Part shown: positions 23,786 to 32,307 of the stretch, piece by piece
Position numbering within the stretch: position 1 is the first letter of the stretch
Layout: the number at the start of each line of letters is the position of its first letter
Origin: JACJYC01 sp964558465
Lineage (GTDB): Bacteria > Bacteroidota > Bacteroidia > Chitinophagales > Saprospiraceae
Length of the DNA stretch: 47,408 bases
Direction of reading: 5' to 3'
Assembly (NCBI GenBank): GCA_964558465.1
Contig: CAZLEF010000055.1
Coordinates: forward strand, 1 to 47,408
Notes under the pieces: generated by a model
The model's input: only the letters and a program-made list of their open reading frames with translations
Told to the model about the DNA's origin: nothing
Database searches by the model: none
Translations under genes and position numbers: made by a program

Positions 23786-25834
23786 TTACCAGATCTTGAT
23801 CCTTTTTTCAGGCGCCAGATAAAGAGAGTCGCCAGGCTGAACGTTAAATGCAGTGTAAAATTCGGGGATATTCCTGACAACGCCGTTCACCCTGAAATCT
23901 GCCGGGGAGTGAGGGTCGGTACTGACCTGCATCCGGAGGGCCTCCGGTCTCGATTTTCTCCTCCAGGCCTGCGCCCAGCCCATAAACACCCTTTGAACGC
24001 CGGTAAAGCCATCCATTACGGGCGCTTCCTTGCCGTTCAGACTCATTTGATAGGCTTTCAGGGCGATGCTCAATCCGCCCAGGTCGCCGATATTTTCGCC
24101 CAAAGTAAATTCGCCGTTGACATTGAGGTCGTCAAAAACCTTGAATTGATTGTATTGTTCAACGAGCGAGCCGGTCCTTTTTTTGAAATTTTCCTTATCC
24201 GCCGGCGTCCACCAATCGCGCAGGACGCCGTCGCCGTCGAAGGTGCTGCCCTGATCGTCGAACCCGTGGCCGATTTCGTGGCCGATCACGCCGCCGATAG
24301 CGCCGTAATTCACTGCGTCGTCGGCATTCATATCAAAAAACGGCGGTTGGAGTATCCCGGCCGGAAAAACGATCTCGTTCATGGTGGGGTTATAATAAGC
24401 GTCGATGGTTTGGGGGTTCATGCCCCATTCCGTTTTATCAATCGGAGAACCAATTTTGTCGATTTCCTTTTGATAAGCGGCAACCGCGCAGGATTGCAGA
24501 CTTCCGAACAGGTCCTCTTTTTTGATATCGACGCTCGAATAATCTTTCCATTTATCGGGGTATCCGATTTTAGGGTTAAACTTGCCGAGTTTATCCAGCG
24601 CCTGTTTTTTGGTTTCTTCGCTCATCCAGTCCAGCTCCTTAATACTCGCTTCGTAAGCCTTGGTCAGATTGCCTACCAATTCCAGCATTCTTGCTTTGGC
24701 CGCCGGTGGAAAATGTTCTTTTACATAAACTTTGCCGACCAGTTCCCCCAGATTATCATTGACCAGATTGACGGCTCTGCGCCAACGTGGCAATTGTTTT
24801 TCCGTACCATTCAGCGTCGTACCGTAAAACCTGAAATTCTGTTCATCAAGGGCATCGTTCAACTGCCCGGCAGTATTGTTGGCCAATCCCCATTTCAGGT
24901 AGGTTTTCCACGTAGCCAGATCGGTTGACTTAATCAGGCCGTCGAGGGCTTTGACAAATCCGGGTTGGGTGATGATGAGGCTTTTGATTTCCGGGACGCC
25001 GGCTTCGGCCAGGAATACCGTCCAATCGAAATCCGGGGTTAATCCGGCCAGGGTGTCAACGGAAAAACGGTTGTACAGGCGTTCAATATCCCGGGTATCC
25101 TCTTTTTTCATGTGCTGGGCAGCCAGCTTGGTTTCCAGGGCCATAATAGCCGCGGCGCTTTTATCGGTTTGTGTCAACCCGGCCAGTTCCAGCATTTTGG
25201 CGATATGATTCACATATTCTTTCCGGATACGAGGAAACTCGCCGTCATTGCTCAGGTAATATTCGCGGTCGGGAAGGCCCAATCCGCCCTGCCAATAGTA
25301 CAAAGCGTATTCCGTTGGTTTTTTCAGATCCGGCATGATGAAATAGTCAACCGGGGCGGTGAACCCGGATTTGATGGCGTAGGCGAAATACCGGACCAGG
25401 GATTCAGGGTCGGAGATCGCATCAATTTTATCCAACTCCGGCTTCAGCGGGGTTATCCCGATCTCATTCCTTTTGACCGAATCCATGTAAGATGCGTACA
25501 GGTCTCCGATCTTTTGTTCGTCCGTTCCAGGGCCTGTATTGGCAGAAGCGGATTTTTCGATGATCTTTTTGACTTCCTCCTGGACTTTCTCATTAATAAT
25601 AGCGCCGATCCCATAGGAAGATTTATCTGCCGGAATTTCCGTGTTTTTAATCCAGGCGCCGTTGATAAAATACTGGAAATTATCCCCCGGCGTTACGGTG
25701 GTGTCCATATGTTCCGGGTATAAACCCGAGGTCAGTACGGCATCCTGGCCCGTGTCCGGTTGGTTTTCATTCCGGCAGGCGACTTGCAATAAAACAAATG
25801 CCAACAAAGTGATTTGGAGCGGTAATTTAAGCAT
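23786..25834 (-). CDS. M13 family zinc metallopeptidase lipoprotein (neprilysin/PepO-like)
   Basis: 682 aa. A lipoprotein signal ends in LQVAC, with Cys20 as the lipidated residue. The M13 N-terminal domain starts with PGDNFQYFINGAWIKN. The C-terminal catalytic domain has His519-Glu520-x-x-His523 (GHEIGHGFDDQG), the third zinc ligand Glu in GENIGDLGG, and RVFMGWAQAWR plus VNGVVRNIPEFYTAFN near the end, where Arg binds the substrate C-terminus. M13 enzymes cut short peptides. A membrane-anchored role facing the periplasm is inferred. A good promoter stands upstream (25907-25937), and the SGNH hydrolase gene follows 28 bases after the stop. Confidence 0.95.
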   Translation of the reverse strand: MLKLPLQITLLAFVLLQVACRNENQPDTGQDAVLTSGLYPEHMDTTVTPGDNFQYFINGAWIKNTEIPADKSSYGIGAIINEKVQEEVKKIIEKSASANTGPGTDEQKIGDLYASYMDSVKRNEIGITPLKPELDKIDAISDPESLVRYFAYAIKSGFTAPVDYFIMPDLKKPTEYALYYWQGGLGLPDREYYLSNDGEFPRIRKEYVNHIAKMLELAGLTQTDKSAAAIMALETKLAAQHMKKEDTRDIERLYNRFSVDTLAGLTPDFDWTVFLAEAGVPEIKSLIITQPGFVKALDGLIKSTDLATWKTYLKWGLANNTAGQLNDALDEQNFRFYGTTLNGTEKQLPRWRRAVNLVNDNLGELVGKVYVKEHFPPAAKARMLELVGNLTKAYEASIKELDWMSEETKKQALDKLGKFNPKIGYPDKWKDYSSVDIKKEDLFGSLQSCAVAAYQKEIDKIGSPIDKTEWGMNPQTIDAYYNPTMNEIVFPAGILQPPFFDMNADDAVNYGAIGGVIGHEIGHGFDDQGSTFDGDGVLRDWWTPADKENFKKRTGSLVEQYNQFKVFDDLNVNGEFTLGENIGDLGGLSIALKAYQMSLNGKEAPVMDGFTGVQRVFMGWAQAWRRKSRPEALRMQVSTDPHSPADFRVNGVVRNIPEFYTAFNVQPGDSLYLAPEKRIKIW

Positions 25835-25906
25835 GTTGGTGATTTTTTAGATAACAGTACGGGAAAAGAAGCGTCCGGGTGGTCGGACCCCTCCATGATA
25901 AATGGT

Positions 25907-25937
25907 CAAAATTAAACTATTGGGATCATTTTGCCAA
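25907..25937 (-). promoter_or_regulatory. Promoter of the M13/SGNH pair (TTG-20-TAATTTTG)
   Basis: On the minus strand, TTG (25937-25935) is followed after 20 bases by TAATTTTG (25914-25907). This is the full Bacteroidota consensus. The start would be near 25900, giving a leader of about 65 bases before ATG 25834. Confidence 0.65.
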
Positions 25938-26059
25938 GTTCAATACGTCTAAACATCAGTCGGGCCTGATTTGGCTGAAATTCAGGTTGGAGAATCAACA
26001 GGGAATGGGAAAAAGATTAAATTAGCCGCGTTTTTGAGTTGACCCGGACAATCCATATC

Positions 26060-26605
26060 ATGAAGAGACATCTGCTAACCATAGGAATGGCCCTGGCAGG
26101 CCTTTGTTCCCTGGGCATTACTGGGCCTTTTGAATTCTCCCGTCCGCAAAAAGTGCAGGACTACATCCGGAAATACCGCTATCTGTACCAGCCATTGAGC
26201 CAGGAAAACAACCTGCCCGTACCCATCATCCTGGCGGTTGCCGGGCTGGAGGGCGATTGGGGTCAGAGCGAACTGGCCCGCAATGCGAATAATCATTTTG
26301 GATTGAAAGTAAAAAGCGATTGGTCGGGCCCTGCCTACTGCAAACCCACCCTGGAATATTGGAACGGTCTGCCTGCGGTGGCTGATGAATGTTTCCGGAA
26401 ATATCCGCTGATCCGGGAGAGTTTTGCTGATTTTGGTCGGTTTCTCACCGGTCGGGAGCATTATCAGCCTTTGTTCGGGTTGCCGGAATGGAACCACCGG
26501 ATCTGGGCGGAGACCCTGCAGGCATGCGGGTACGCCACAGATCCGGCGTATGCCGAAAAATTGTTGCGATTGATCTGGCGGTATCGTTTGTATGAGGTGA
26601 AATAG
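26060..26605 (+). CDS. Exported glucosaminidase (FlgJ/mannosyl-glycoprotein endo-beta-N-acetylglucosaminidase-like)
   Basis: 181 aa from ATG 26060; the TTG at 26039 is an alternative but leaves a poor signal peptide. The signal peptide ends near SLGITG. The core PIILAVAGLEGDWGQSELAR (about 55-74), with Glu65 as the likely acid catalyst, is followed by NANNHFGLKV and WSGPAYCK, the pattern of the glucosaminidase family that cuts glycan strands in peptidoglycan. The C-terminal part ends with a typical GYATDPAYAEKL. It stands alone between the leftward M13 gene and the leftward YceI gene, with 20 bases to the latter. Confidence 0.85.
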   Translation: MKRHLLTIGMALAGLCSLGITGPFEFSRPQKVQDYIRKYRYLYQPLSQENNLPVPIILAVAGLEGDWGQSELARNANNHFGLKVKSDWSGPAYCKPTLEYWNGLPAVADECFRKYPLIRESFADFGRFLTGREHYQPLFGLPEWNHRIWAETLQACGYATDPAYAEKLLRLIWRYRLYEVK

Positions 26606-26625
26606 CGCCGGAGATGGCCTGGAAA

Positions 26626-27162
26626 TCAGGCCCTTACCAGTTGGATCTCGCCGTTGATGCGGACGTCTTCGCTGACCAGTACGCCGCCGCTTTCAAGGGC
26701 AGCGTTCCAGTTGAGGCCCCATTCCTTGCGGTTGATCTTGCCGTCGATCGTAAATCCGGCCTTGGGATTGCCCCAGGGATCTTTGTGAATGCCGTGGAAT
26801 TCAACGTCCAGTTTGACCGGTCGGGTGACGTCCTTGATGGTCAGATCGCCTTCCAGGACATAGTTGCCGTTGGCCCCTGCCTTTTCGTATTTTTTGGATT
26901 GGAAGGTCAGGACCGGAAACGCTTCCGCGTCAAAAAAGTCGCCGCTTTTCAGGTGGGCGTCCCTTTGTTCGTTTTTTGTGTCGATGGAAGCCGTTTTGGC
27001 AGTAAACCGGATTTGAGGTTTGGACAGTTCTTCATTTTCGGCGGTTACGGTTACATCGTATTCTGAAAAACCGCCTGTCACATTCGTGATCATCAGGTGC
27101 TTGACCTTGAATTTGATTTCGCTATGCGCGGGGTCGATGACCCATTTGACTGAATTGGACAT
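26626..27162 (-). CDS. YceI family polyisoprenoid-binding protein
   Basis: 178 aa. The start ATG 27162 (MSNSVKWVIDPAHS) is placed on the family's usual N-terminal WxIDPAHS. A single lipocalin-like beta barrel is recognised by FKVKHLMITNVTGGF (about 17-31), DLTIKDVTRPVKLDVE and FTIDGKINRKEWGL. Family members bind isoprenoid or amphiphilic molecules. No signal peptide is seen, so it is cytoplasmic, unlike E. coli YceI. It has its own promoter at 27184-27215. Confidence 0.9.
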   Translation of the reverse strand: MSNSVKWVIDPAHSEIKFKVKHLMITNVTGGFSEYDVTVTAENEELSKPQIRFTAKTASIDTKNEQRDAHLKSGDFFDAEAFPVLTFQSKKYEKAGANGNYVLEGDLTIKDVTRPVKLDVEFHGIHKDPWGNPKAGFTIDGKINRKEWGLNWNAALESGGVLVSEDVRINGEIQLVRA

Positions 27163-27183
27163 GTTTGTTCTTTTTTGTTGACA

Positions 27184-27215
27184 CAAAGTTACGGGTGGAA
27201 CAAGGGGGCGTCCAA
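27184..27215 (-). promoter_or_regulatory. Promoter of the YceI gene (TTG-21-TAACTTTG)
   Basis: On the minus strand TTG (27215-27213), 21 bases, then TAACTTTG (27191-27184). The ATG at 27162 is 21 bases after the box. Confidence 0.6.
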
Positions 27216-27255
27216 TAATGTAGATTAAGAAATCGGCGATGTGGGAAAAATGGAA

Positions 27256-27597
27256 TCAGGCGGGCGAAAATTCGTTCCGGGGGGAATACATTCTGAGGAA
27301 ATCGGGGCAAAAATCATACCCGTTGGGCCAATAGATCCCTCTTCCCCTTGCATAAAGTTTGACCTGGCTAAAATATTTAAGGTCTTTTAATTTGCTGGTC
27401 AATGGATCCTCTTTGATGAAGTGGCTGAAGTCAATGGTCTTTTCCAAGCCATCGCTGAAGGTGATTTTAATGTGATAGTTTCCCAGGTGCTCTAATTCTA
27501 TGATCGAAGTTAATTTTTCCATTATTTTAAAGGGCGGATTATGGTCATTATAAAACATTTTGATGATAATTCCATAAAACCTGCTGATTTCGGGCAT
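27256..27597 (-). CDS. DUF4160 N-terminus fused by deletion to DUF2442 protein
   Basis: 113 aa. The first 23 residues (MPEISRFYGIIIKMF, then YNDHNPPF) are the N-terminal segment of DUF4160 proteins, which normally continue with HFH and about 60 more residues. Here they are cut after Pro-Phe and continue directly, in frame, into a complete DUF2442 domain starting at Met26 (ATG 27522). DUF2442 features are LGNYHIKITFSDG, the aromatic GRGIYWPNGYDFCPDFL and the C-terminus. In other genomes the two genes are adjacent and behave like a toxin-antitoxin type pair. The most likely history is loss of most of the DUF4160 gene. The DUF2442 domain may still be made from either start. Confidence 0.8.
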   Translation of the reverse strand: MPEISRFYGIIIKMFYNDHNPPFKIMEKLTSIIELEHLGNYHIKITFSDGLEKTIDFSHFIKEDPLTSKLKDLKYFSQVKLYARGRGIYWPNGYDFCPDFLRMYSPRNEFSPA

Positions 27598-27602
27598 TTT
27601 GT

Positions 27603-27626
27603 TACTTTTGCTAAGTTACAAATATA
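27603..27626. promoter_or_regulatory. Overlapping divergent -7 boxes
   Basis: Rightward TACTTTTG (27603-27610) faces the penicillin acylase gene. Leftward TATATTTG (27626-27619) faces the DUF4160/DUF2442 gene, 22 bases before its ATG. Both fit TAnnTTTG, and their closeness would make the two promoters compete. Clear -33 boxes were not found. Confidence 0.45.
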
Positions 27627-27725
27627 CAAGGAATACTTCTTTAATTTAATGAAAGGATCATTAAAATCTTTGTCATTCCCTTTTAAAACCCGATCATTTT
27701 CTGAACAAACGCAACATCATCAAAC

Positions 27726-30152
27726 ATGAAATCATACGTTCTTTTTTTTCTTCTGGCCTGTTCTTCCGCCATTTATACCCAACCTTTCACCCCCGCCGAA
27801 ATCGTCCGCTGGCAATCCCGGGCTCAGAACGTTACCATCATTCGCGATGATTGGGGCATTCCCCATATCTACGGTAAAACCGACGCAGACGTTGTATTCG
27901 GTACGCTGTATGCCCAGTGTGAAGACGATTTTGCACGGGTGGAGGCCAATTATATCGACGCCACCGGGCGGATGGCCGAAGTGGACGGGGAGGGGGCTCT
28001 TTACCACGATCTGCGGGCCCGCATGTTCCTCGACTCCACCCAGGCTATGGCCATCTACCGGAAAAGTCCGGCCTGGATGAAAAAGCTGCTCGACGCCTTT
28101 GCCGACGGAGTCAATTATTACCTGTACACCCACCCGGAGGTACAACCCAGGCTCCTGCGCCGGTTCCAGCCCTGGATGCCGCTCACCTTCAGTGAAGGGA
28201 GCATCGGCGGTAATATTTCGGCGGTTGCCGTCGACAGAATAAAGGCATTTTACGAACAGGACCGCAGTACTTCCTGGGTCCGGCCTTCCTCTGCCGGACA
28301 ATTTTCATCTTTGGAGAATACAAAAAGATGGGGTGAAGCGGAGTTGCTTCGGCCAGGCTCATTGCGCAAGGAGGATGACGGAACGCCTTCTCCCCCTCTC
28401 CCGTTCTCCAAGTCTCCCGATCTCCAAGTCTCCAAGTCTCCCGTTCTCCAAGTCTCCCCCTCTCCCGATCTCCAAGTCTCCAAGTCTCCCGATCTCTTGC
28501 CTTTTTCAACCAGCGTTGCCGAAGTTTCTGACCTGGAAGAATGGGAACCGGGCGGTTCGAACGGTTTTGCCATTGCGCCCTCCAAAAGCGCCACGGGCAA
28601 CGCCTTGCTGCTGATCAATCCGCATACCTCTTTTTATTTCCGGTCGGAGCTTCAAATGGTCAGTGAACAGGGCCTGAACGCCTACGGCGCGGTGACCTGG
28701 GGGCAGTTTTTTATTTACCAGGGTTTCAATCAGCATTGTGGCTGGATGCATACTTCCAGCGGCGCCGATTCGATGGATGAATACGCCGAAACGGTGGAAA
28801 AACGGGACGGAAAATTTTATTACAAATACGGCGCCGAATGGCGGCCGGTGCAGGAAGATAAGGTAGTGTTGCGGTACAAGGACGGAGACAAGACCGCCCA
28901 AAAGGAATTCATCATTTATCGCACCCACCACGGCCCTGTGATCGGCGAAAAGGACGGCAAATGGATCGCCATCCGGATGATGAACGAACCCCTGGCCGCC
29001 CTTTCCCAGTCATACCTGCGCACCAAAGCCAAAGGGTACAAAAGTTTTAACAAGACCATGAAGATCCGGACCAATTCTTCCAACAACACGGTTTTTGCCG
29101 ACGACAAAGGCAATATCGCCTATTGGCACGGCGATTTTATGCCCAGAAGAAATCCCGGATTCGAATGGAATAAACCCGTAGACGGCAGCAATCCCAAAAC
29201 CGACTGGCAGGGCCTGCACAAGGTGAAGGATCTGGTGCAGTTGCTCAACCCGCCGGTTGGATGGATCCAGAATTGCAATTCCACGCCGTTCACCGCCGCA
29301 GGCCCGGACAGCCCGGATAAGACCCGTTACCCCGGCTATATGGCCCCCGACGCCGAAAACTACCGGGGTGTCAACGCGGTGCGGGTATTGGAAAGGCGTG
29401 CAGTTTTCACCCTGGATACCCTGATTGCAGCCGCCAATGACCCCTATCTCGCCGGGTTTGAAGACCTGATCCCGGCTCTGGTATCCGCTTTTGACCAGTC
29501 GGGCGACAAAAACCCTGATTTGGTGGCCTCCATCGGGATCCTGCGGAATTGGGATAAAAAATACGGCGTCCAATCCATTGCAACGGCGCTGGCTATTTTC
29601 TGGGCCGAAAAAACAATGCGGTATGCCAGAACACAATTGCCGGGTATGCAAGGACTTCCGCCATTGGAGGCCACGGCGTTTGTCATTCAAAATGTAGCGC
29701 CGGACAAAAAAGTCGAATTGTTCAAAGAGACCCTGGCCGACCTCGCCCGCGATTTCGGGACCTGGCGCGTGGCCTGGGGCGATATCAACCGGTTCCAGCG
29801 GCTGACCGGAAAAACAGAGGAGACCTTTGACGATAACCAACCCAGCATCCCGGTCGGTTTCACGCCTTCAGCCTGGGGGTCGCTGGCCGCCTTTGGCGCG
29901 CGCACCTATCCGGGAACCCAAAAACGGTATGGCTATGTGGGCAACAGTTTTGTCGCGGTAGTGGAGTTTGGCCCCCGGCTGACAGCGCGTTCGGTGGTGA
30001 GCGGCGGCCAGGCCAGCGCCCCCGGTTCGCCTCATTTTACCGACCAGGCGCGGATGTATTGCGAGGGCAAATTCAAGGAGGTCCGGTTTTATCCGGAGGA
30101 GGTGCGGAAGCATGCTGAAAGGACGTACCAGCCCGGGAGCCGTCCCAGATAA
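27726..30152 (+). CDS. Penicillin acylase family amidase with an octamer repeat in the linker
   Basis: 808 aa. Signal peptide ends near IYTQ. The alpha-chain part runs to about residue 205 (WGIPHIYGKTDADVVFGTLYAQ near its start). The conserved GG|SNGF defines Ser278 as N-terminal nucleophile of the beta chain, made by autocleavage in the Ntn-hydrolase fold. NPHTSFYF and EGLNAYGAVTWGQ-like segments follow. Members deacylate beta-lactams or N-acyl homoserine lactones; which one applies is unknown. Residues 222-256 are encoded by thirteen 8-bp repeats (28389-28492) and read as Ser/Pro-rich low-complexity sequence. This stretch lies in the spacer normally excised between the chains, so the mature enzyme may be unaffected. 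A one-unit change in repeat number would shift the frame. Confidence 0.9.
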   Translation: MKSYVLFFLLACSSAIYTQPFTPAEIVRWQSRAQNVTIIRDDWGIPHIYGKTDADVVFGTLYAQCEDDFARVEANYIDATGRMAEVDGEGALYHDLRARMFLDSTQAMAIYRKSPAWMKKLLDAFADGVNYYLYTHPEVQPRLLRRFQPWMPLTFSEGSIGGNISAVAVDRIKAFYEQDRSTSWVRPSSAGQFSSLENTKRWGEAELLRPGSLRKEDDGTPSPPLPFSKSPDLQVSKSPVLQVSPSPDLQVSKSPDLLPFSTSVAEVSDLEEWEPGGSNGFAIAPSKSATGNALLLINPHTSFYFRSELQMVSEQGLNAYGAVTWGQFFIYQGFNQHCGWMHTSSGADSMDEYAETVEKRDGKFYYKYGAEWRPVQEDKVVLRYKDGDKTAQKEFIIYRTHHGPVIGEKDGKWIAIRMMNEPLAALSQSYLRTKAKGYKSFNKTMKIRTNSSNNTVFADDKGNIAYWHGDFMPRRNPGFEWNKPVDGSNPKTDWQGLHKVKDLVQLLNPPVGWIQNCNSTPFTAAGPDSPDKTRYPGYMAPDAENYRGVNAVRVLERRAVFTLDTLIAAANDPYLAGFEDLIPALVSAFDQSGDKNPDLVASIGILRNWDKKYGVQSIATALAIFWAEKTMRYARTQLPGMQGLPPLEATAFVIQNVAPDKKVELFKETLADLARDFGTWRVAWGDINRFQRLTGKTEETFDDNQPSIPVGFTPSAWGSLAAFGARTYPGTQKRYGYVGNSFVAVVEFGPRLTARSVVSGGQASAPGSPHFTDQARMYCEGKFKEVRFYPEEVRKHAERTYQPGSRPR
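28389..28492. repeat. Thirteen tandem TCTCC-type octamers inside the acylase gene
   Basis: Thirteen contiguous 8-bp units of form TCTCCNNN: six TCTCCAAG, five TCTCCCGA or TCTCCCGT and two TCTCCCCC. Because 8 is not a multiple of 3, gain or loss of one unit shifts the reading frame. The array encodes part of the low-complexity linker before the mature beta-chain Ser278. Confidence 0.95.
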
Positions 30153-30212
30153 AAGCCATGCAACCGGCGGGGAAAAACCCGGTCATTGAAAGGAAAGAAC
30201 AACCCGAGCAGT

Positions 30213-31478
30213 ATGAAAATCCGGCAACCTTCCTTTCTGTTTTTCCTGTTCCAGCTCTTTTTTCCTTTAACCCTCCCGGCGCAGCGGCCGCCAATGGAGT
30301 TGTACCAGGCTATGGGTGTCTACCGGTTTCAGGAAGGTGGGTACGCGATGATCGGCATGATGGAAGACCTCCCGATCATTCTGTTTGAGGACGGTTCGGT
30401 TCGCGGATTGCGAAAAGCGGGCAAAAGGTACGAATTCGGGAACGCGCTGGGGCTGTTCGATACCATCGAGGGCCAGATCGATATCCAAAACAAGAGCGGC
30501 ATCCTGTCCTTGTGGAGAAGCGGAAACGCCCAGACCGGCATGCGGATTGGCCTGACTCAAAAGGAGATGAAATTCGCCAACGGGCAGGTTAAACTGGGTG
30601 GCACTCTGATCCTGCCTGAAGGGAACGGTCCGTTTCCCTGTGTGATCATGACTCACGGATCGGGACCGGAGAAACGGGAAGCCAGTCTCGGCCTGGCGGG
30701 TTTGTTCGCAGGCCACGGAATAGCCGCCTTTATCTACGACAAGCGGTTTGTGAGGGAATCAGGCGACAAATGGCAGGACGATTCTTTCCAAAATTATGCG
30801 GAAGACGCGATTGCCGCCGCCCGGGCCGCGGCGTCCGACACGGCCATCGACCCCAAAAAAATCGGCATCTTCGGTCATAGCCAGGGCGGGTGGGTTGCTC
30901 CGCTGGCCGCCAGTCAGTCTTCATTGTTCAGCTTTGTGATCATCAGCGCTGCAAACGCGGTATCGCCCGTGGAGCAGCACTTATGGTCGGGAACGAGGGC
31001 CGGCAAACTGAACGGCGTAAGGGAGGATATCATCCGGGAAATTTACGAATTCAGAAAGATCAAATACGAGGCCGGCATTACCGGGGATTCTTCGAAATAC
31101 CTGGCAGCCTTGCCCCTCGCCAAAGCAAAACCATGGTTCTGGAGGACAGGAGGCGAATTGCCCACCGGGCCGTTCTGGAAATTGAACGGATATTATGACC
31201 CCGAACCGGCATTGACCGCCCTGAAATGCCCGGTGTTGGTGATCGGCGGCGAACTGGATAACCACAGCAATACCCGGGAGAACATGAAACGCTTTGAGGA
31301 AATTTTTCAGCGGAGCGGCAATACCCAGGCGACGTTCAAAGTCTTTCCCTCGGCCAACCACGGTTATTTCGAAACCCTGACCGGCAAGTTCGACGCGGAC
31401 GAATTCAAGGAATTCAGGCGTTTTGTGCCCGGGTATTTTGATACGCTGACAGACTGGACCCGGAGCGTCACCCGGTGA
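30213..31478 (+). CDS. Secreted alpha/beta hydrolase
   Basis: 421 aa from ATG 30213; the TTG at 30186 would place nine residues before the signal peptide. Signal peptide ends near TLPAQ. About 100 residues of N-terminal beta-rich sequence precede the alpha/beta hydrolase core. Oxyanion turn HGSGPEKRE; nucleophile in GHSQGGWVAPLAA (Ser at about 225); Asp in VIGGELDNHS; His in SANHGYFE. It is 60 bases downstream of the penicillin acylase and on the same strand, so cotranscription is likely. The pattern fits dienelactone-hydrolase/peptidase-like hydrolases (esterase or aminopeptidase); the substrate is unknown. Confidence 0.85.
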   Translation: MKIRQPSFLFFLFQLFFPLTLPAQRPPMELYQAMGVYRFQEGGYAMIGMMEDLPIILFEDGSVRGLRKAGKRYEFGNALGLFDTIEGQIDIQNKSGILSLWRSGNAQTGMRIGLTQKEMKFANGQVKLGGTLILPEGNGPFPCVIMTHGSGPEKREASLGLAGLFAGHGIAAFIYDKRFVRESGDKWQDDSFQNYAEDAIAAARAAASDTAIDPKKIGIFGHSQGGWVAPLAASQSSLFSFVIISAANAVSPVEQHLWSGTRAGKLNGVREDIIREIYEFRKIKYEAGITGDSSKYLAALPLAKAKPWFWRTGGELPTGPFWKLNGYYDPEPALTALKCPVLVIGGELDNHSNTRENMKRFEEIFQRSGNTQATFKVFPSANHGYFETLTGKFDADEFKEFRRFVPGYFDTLTDWTRSVTR

Positions 31479-31548
31479 CCAGTTGCAAAAACAGGCGGGG
31501 TTTTGGCCATTTCTGCAAAAAAATATTTACTTCTGACAAAATTTATTT

Positions 31549-31974
31549 TCAGGGAAGGACATGGAATTCAACGGTGGATACTTCTTCGGCTTCACCGTCC
31601 TTTTCACCCCAAACCTTGGCTTCCAGCACCCAGTCGGTATGTTCAGAAAAACCGTTGGCAGCGGATAAGGTAAAATCGGTTTCAAACTTATAAGACCCCC
31701 CCGGCGCAAATACATGCGCATCAGCCGGTTCGTTGTATACCACCGCTTTGGTCGCTTTGTTATAGATCCGGATGTTGATATGATGGATTGCCTCTCCGGT
31801 GTGGCTTTCAAAATCTACCTCGATATGAAGCACATCACCCAGGTGTTTTTCAGTTGGATCCGGCGACAGGATATGCGCATGATAATCGTAATCGACCGAC
31901 GTATCGTCATCGTTTTTACAAGCTGAAAAAAGCGCGTAAGAACAGATAAATGCGAAAAGAATTAATTTTTTCAT
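31549..31974 (-). CDS. Small DUF4625-like lipoprotein
   Basis: 141 aa from ATG 31974 (MKKLILFAFICSYALF, then SAC). The lipobox LFSAC is followed by an acidic spacer KNDDDTSVDYDY. The mature part is a single beta-sandwich of about 120 residues with several His (DYHAHILSPDPTEKH, HHINIRIYNK, HVFAPGG), which could bind metal. DUF4625 proteins match the order HILSP, GD-LHIEVDFESHTG and WVLEAKVWG. The family has no assigned function. It faces leftward, convergent with the alpha/beta hydrolase gene. Confidence 0.65.
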   Translation of the reverse strand: MKKLILFAFICSYALFSACKNDDDTSVDYDYHAHILSPDPTEKHLGDVLHIEVDFESHTGEAIHHINIRIYNKATKAVVYNEPADAHVFAPGGSYKFETDFTLSAANGFSEHTDWVLEAKVWGEKDGEAEEVSTVEFHVLP

Positions 31975-32307
31975 AGAATGGACCATTTAGATTTTGGATT
32001 AAAATATGAATAAGGCCTGGCAGTAAAGCTGGTCGTACAGGGTAAAGCCTTTTACAATCCATAAAAACGAAAAATCAGGTTGTACAGAGGGCTAATCGAG
32101 GTGGATGGGAAACGAGGCTTGAAATGGACAAAAAAAATCAGCAGTGAAAGCAAAATGACTATTCTTTTTCACATTGGGCTAAAAATAAAGAAATGGGACG
32201 AAACATCCAACGGTTGTTACACCAAAACAGGGCGGATATCGTCTGATCGGTAACCTGGAGGACAAATCAAGCAACCGGGTGTTTCAGGCACACCCAAACA
32301 CATTCGT
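31975..32307. other. Gene-free stretch, nothing recognised
   Basis: About 330 bases, AT-rich, with no reading frame that has a credible start or domain. No -7 box, hairpin with T-run or tandem repeat was seen. Confidence 0.5.

Noticed and set aside
23693..24928. 411-codon frame opposite the M13 peptidase
   Set aside because: The M13 peptidase has a complete zinc site and lipobox. The opposite frame has no family features.
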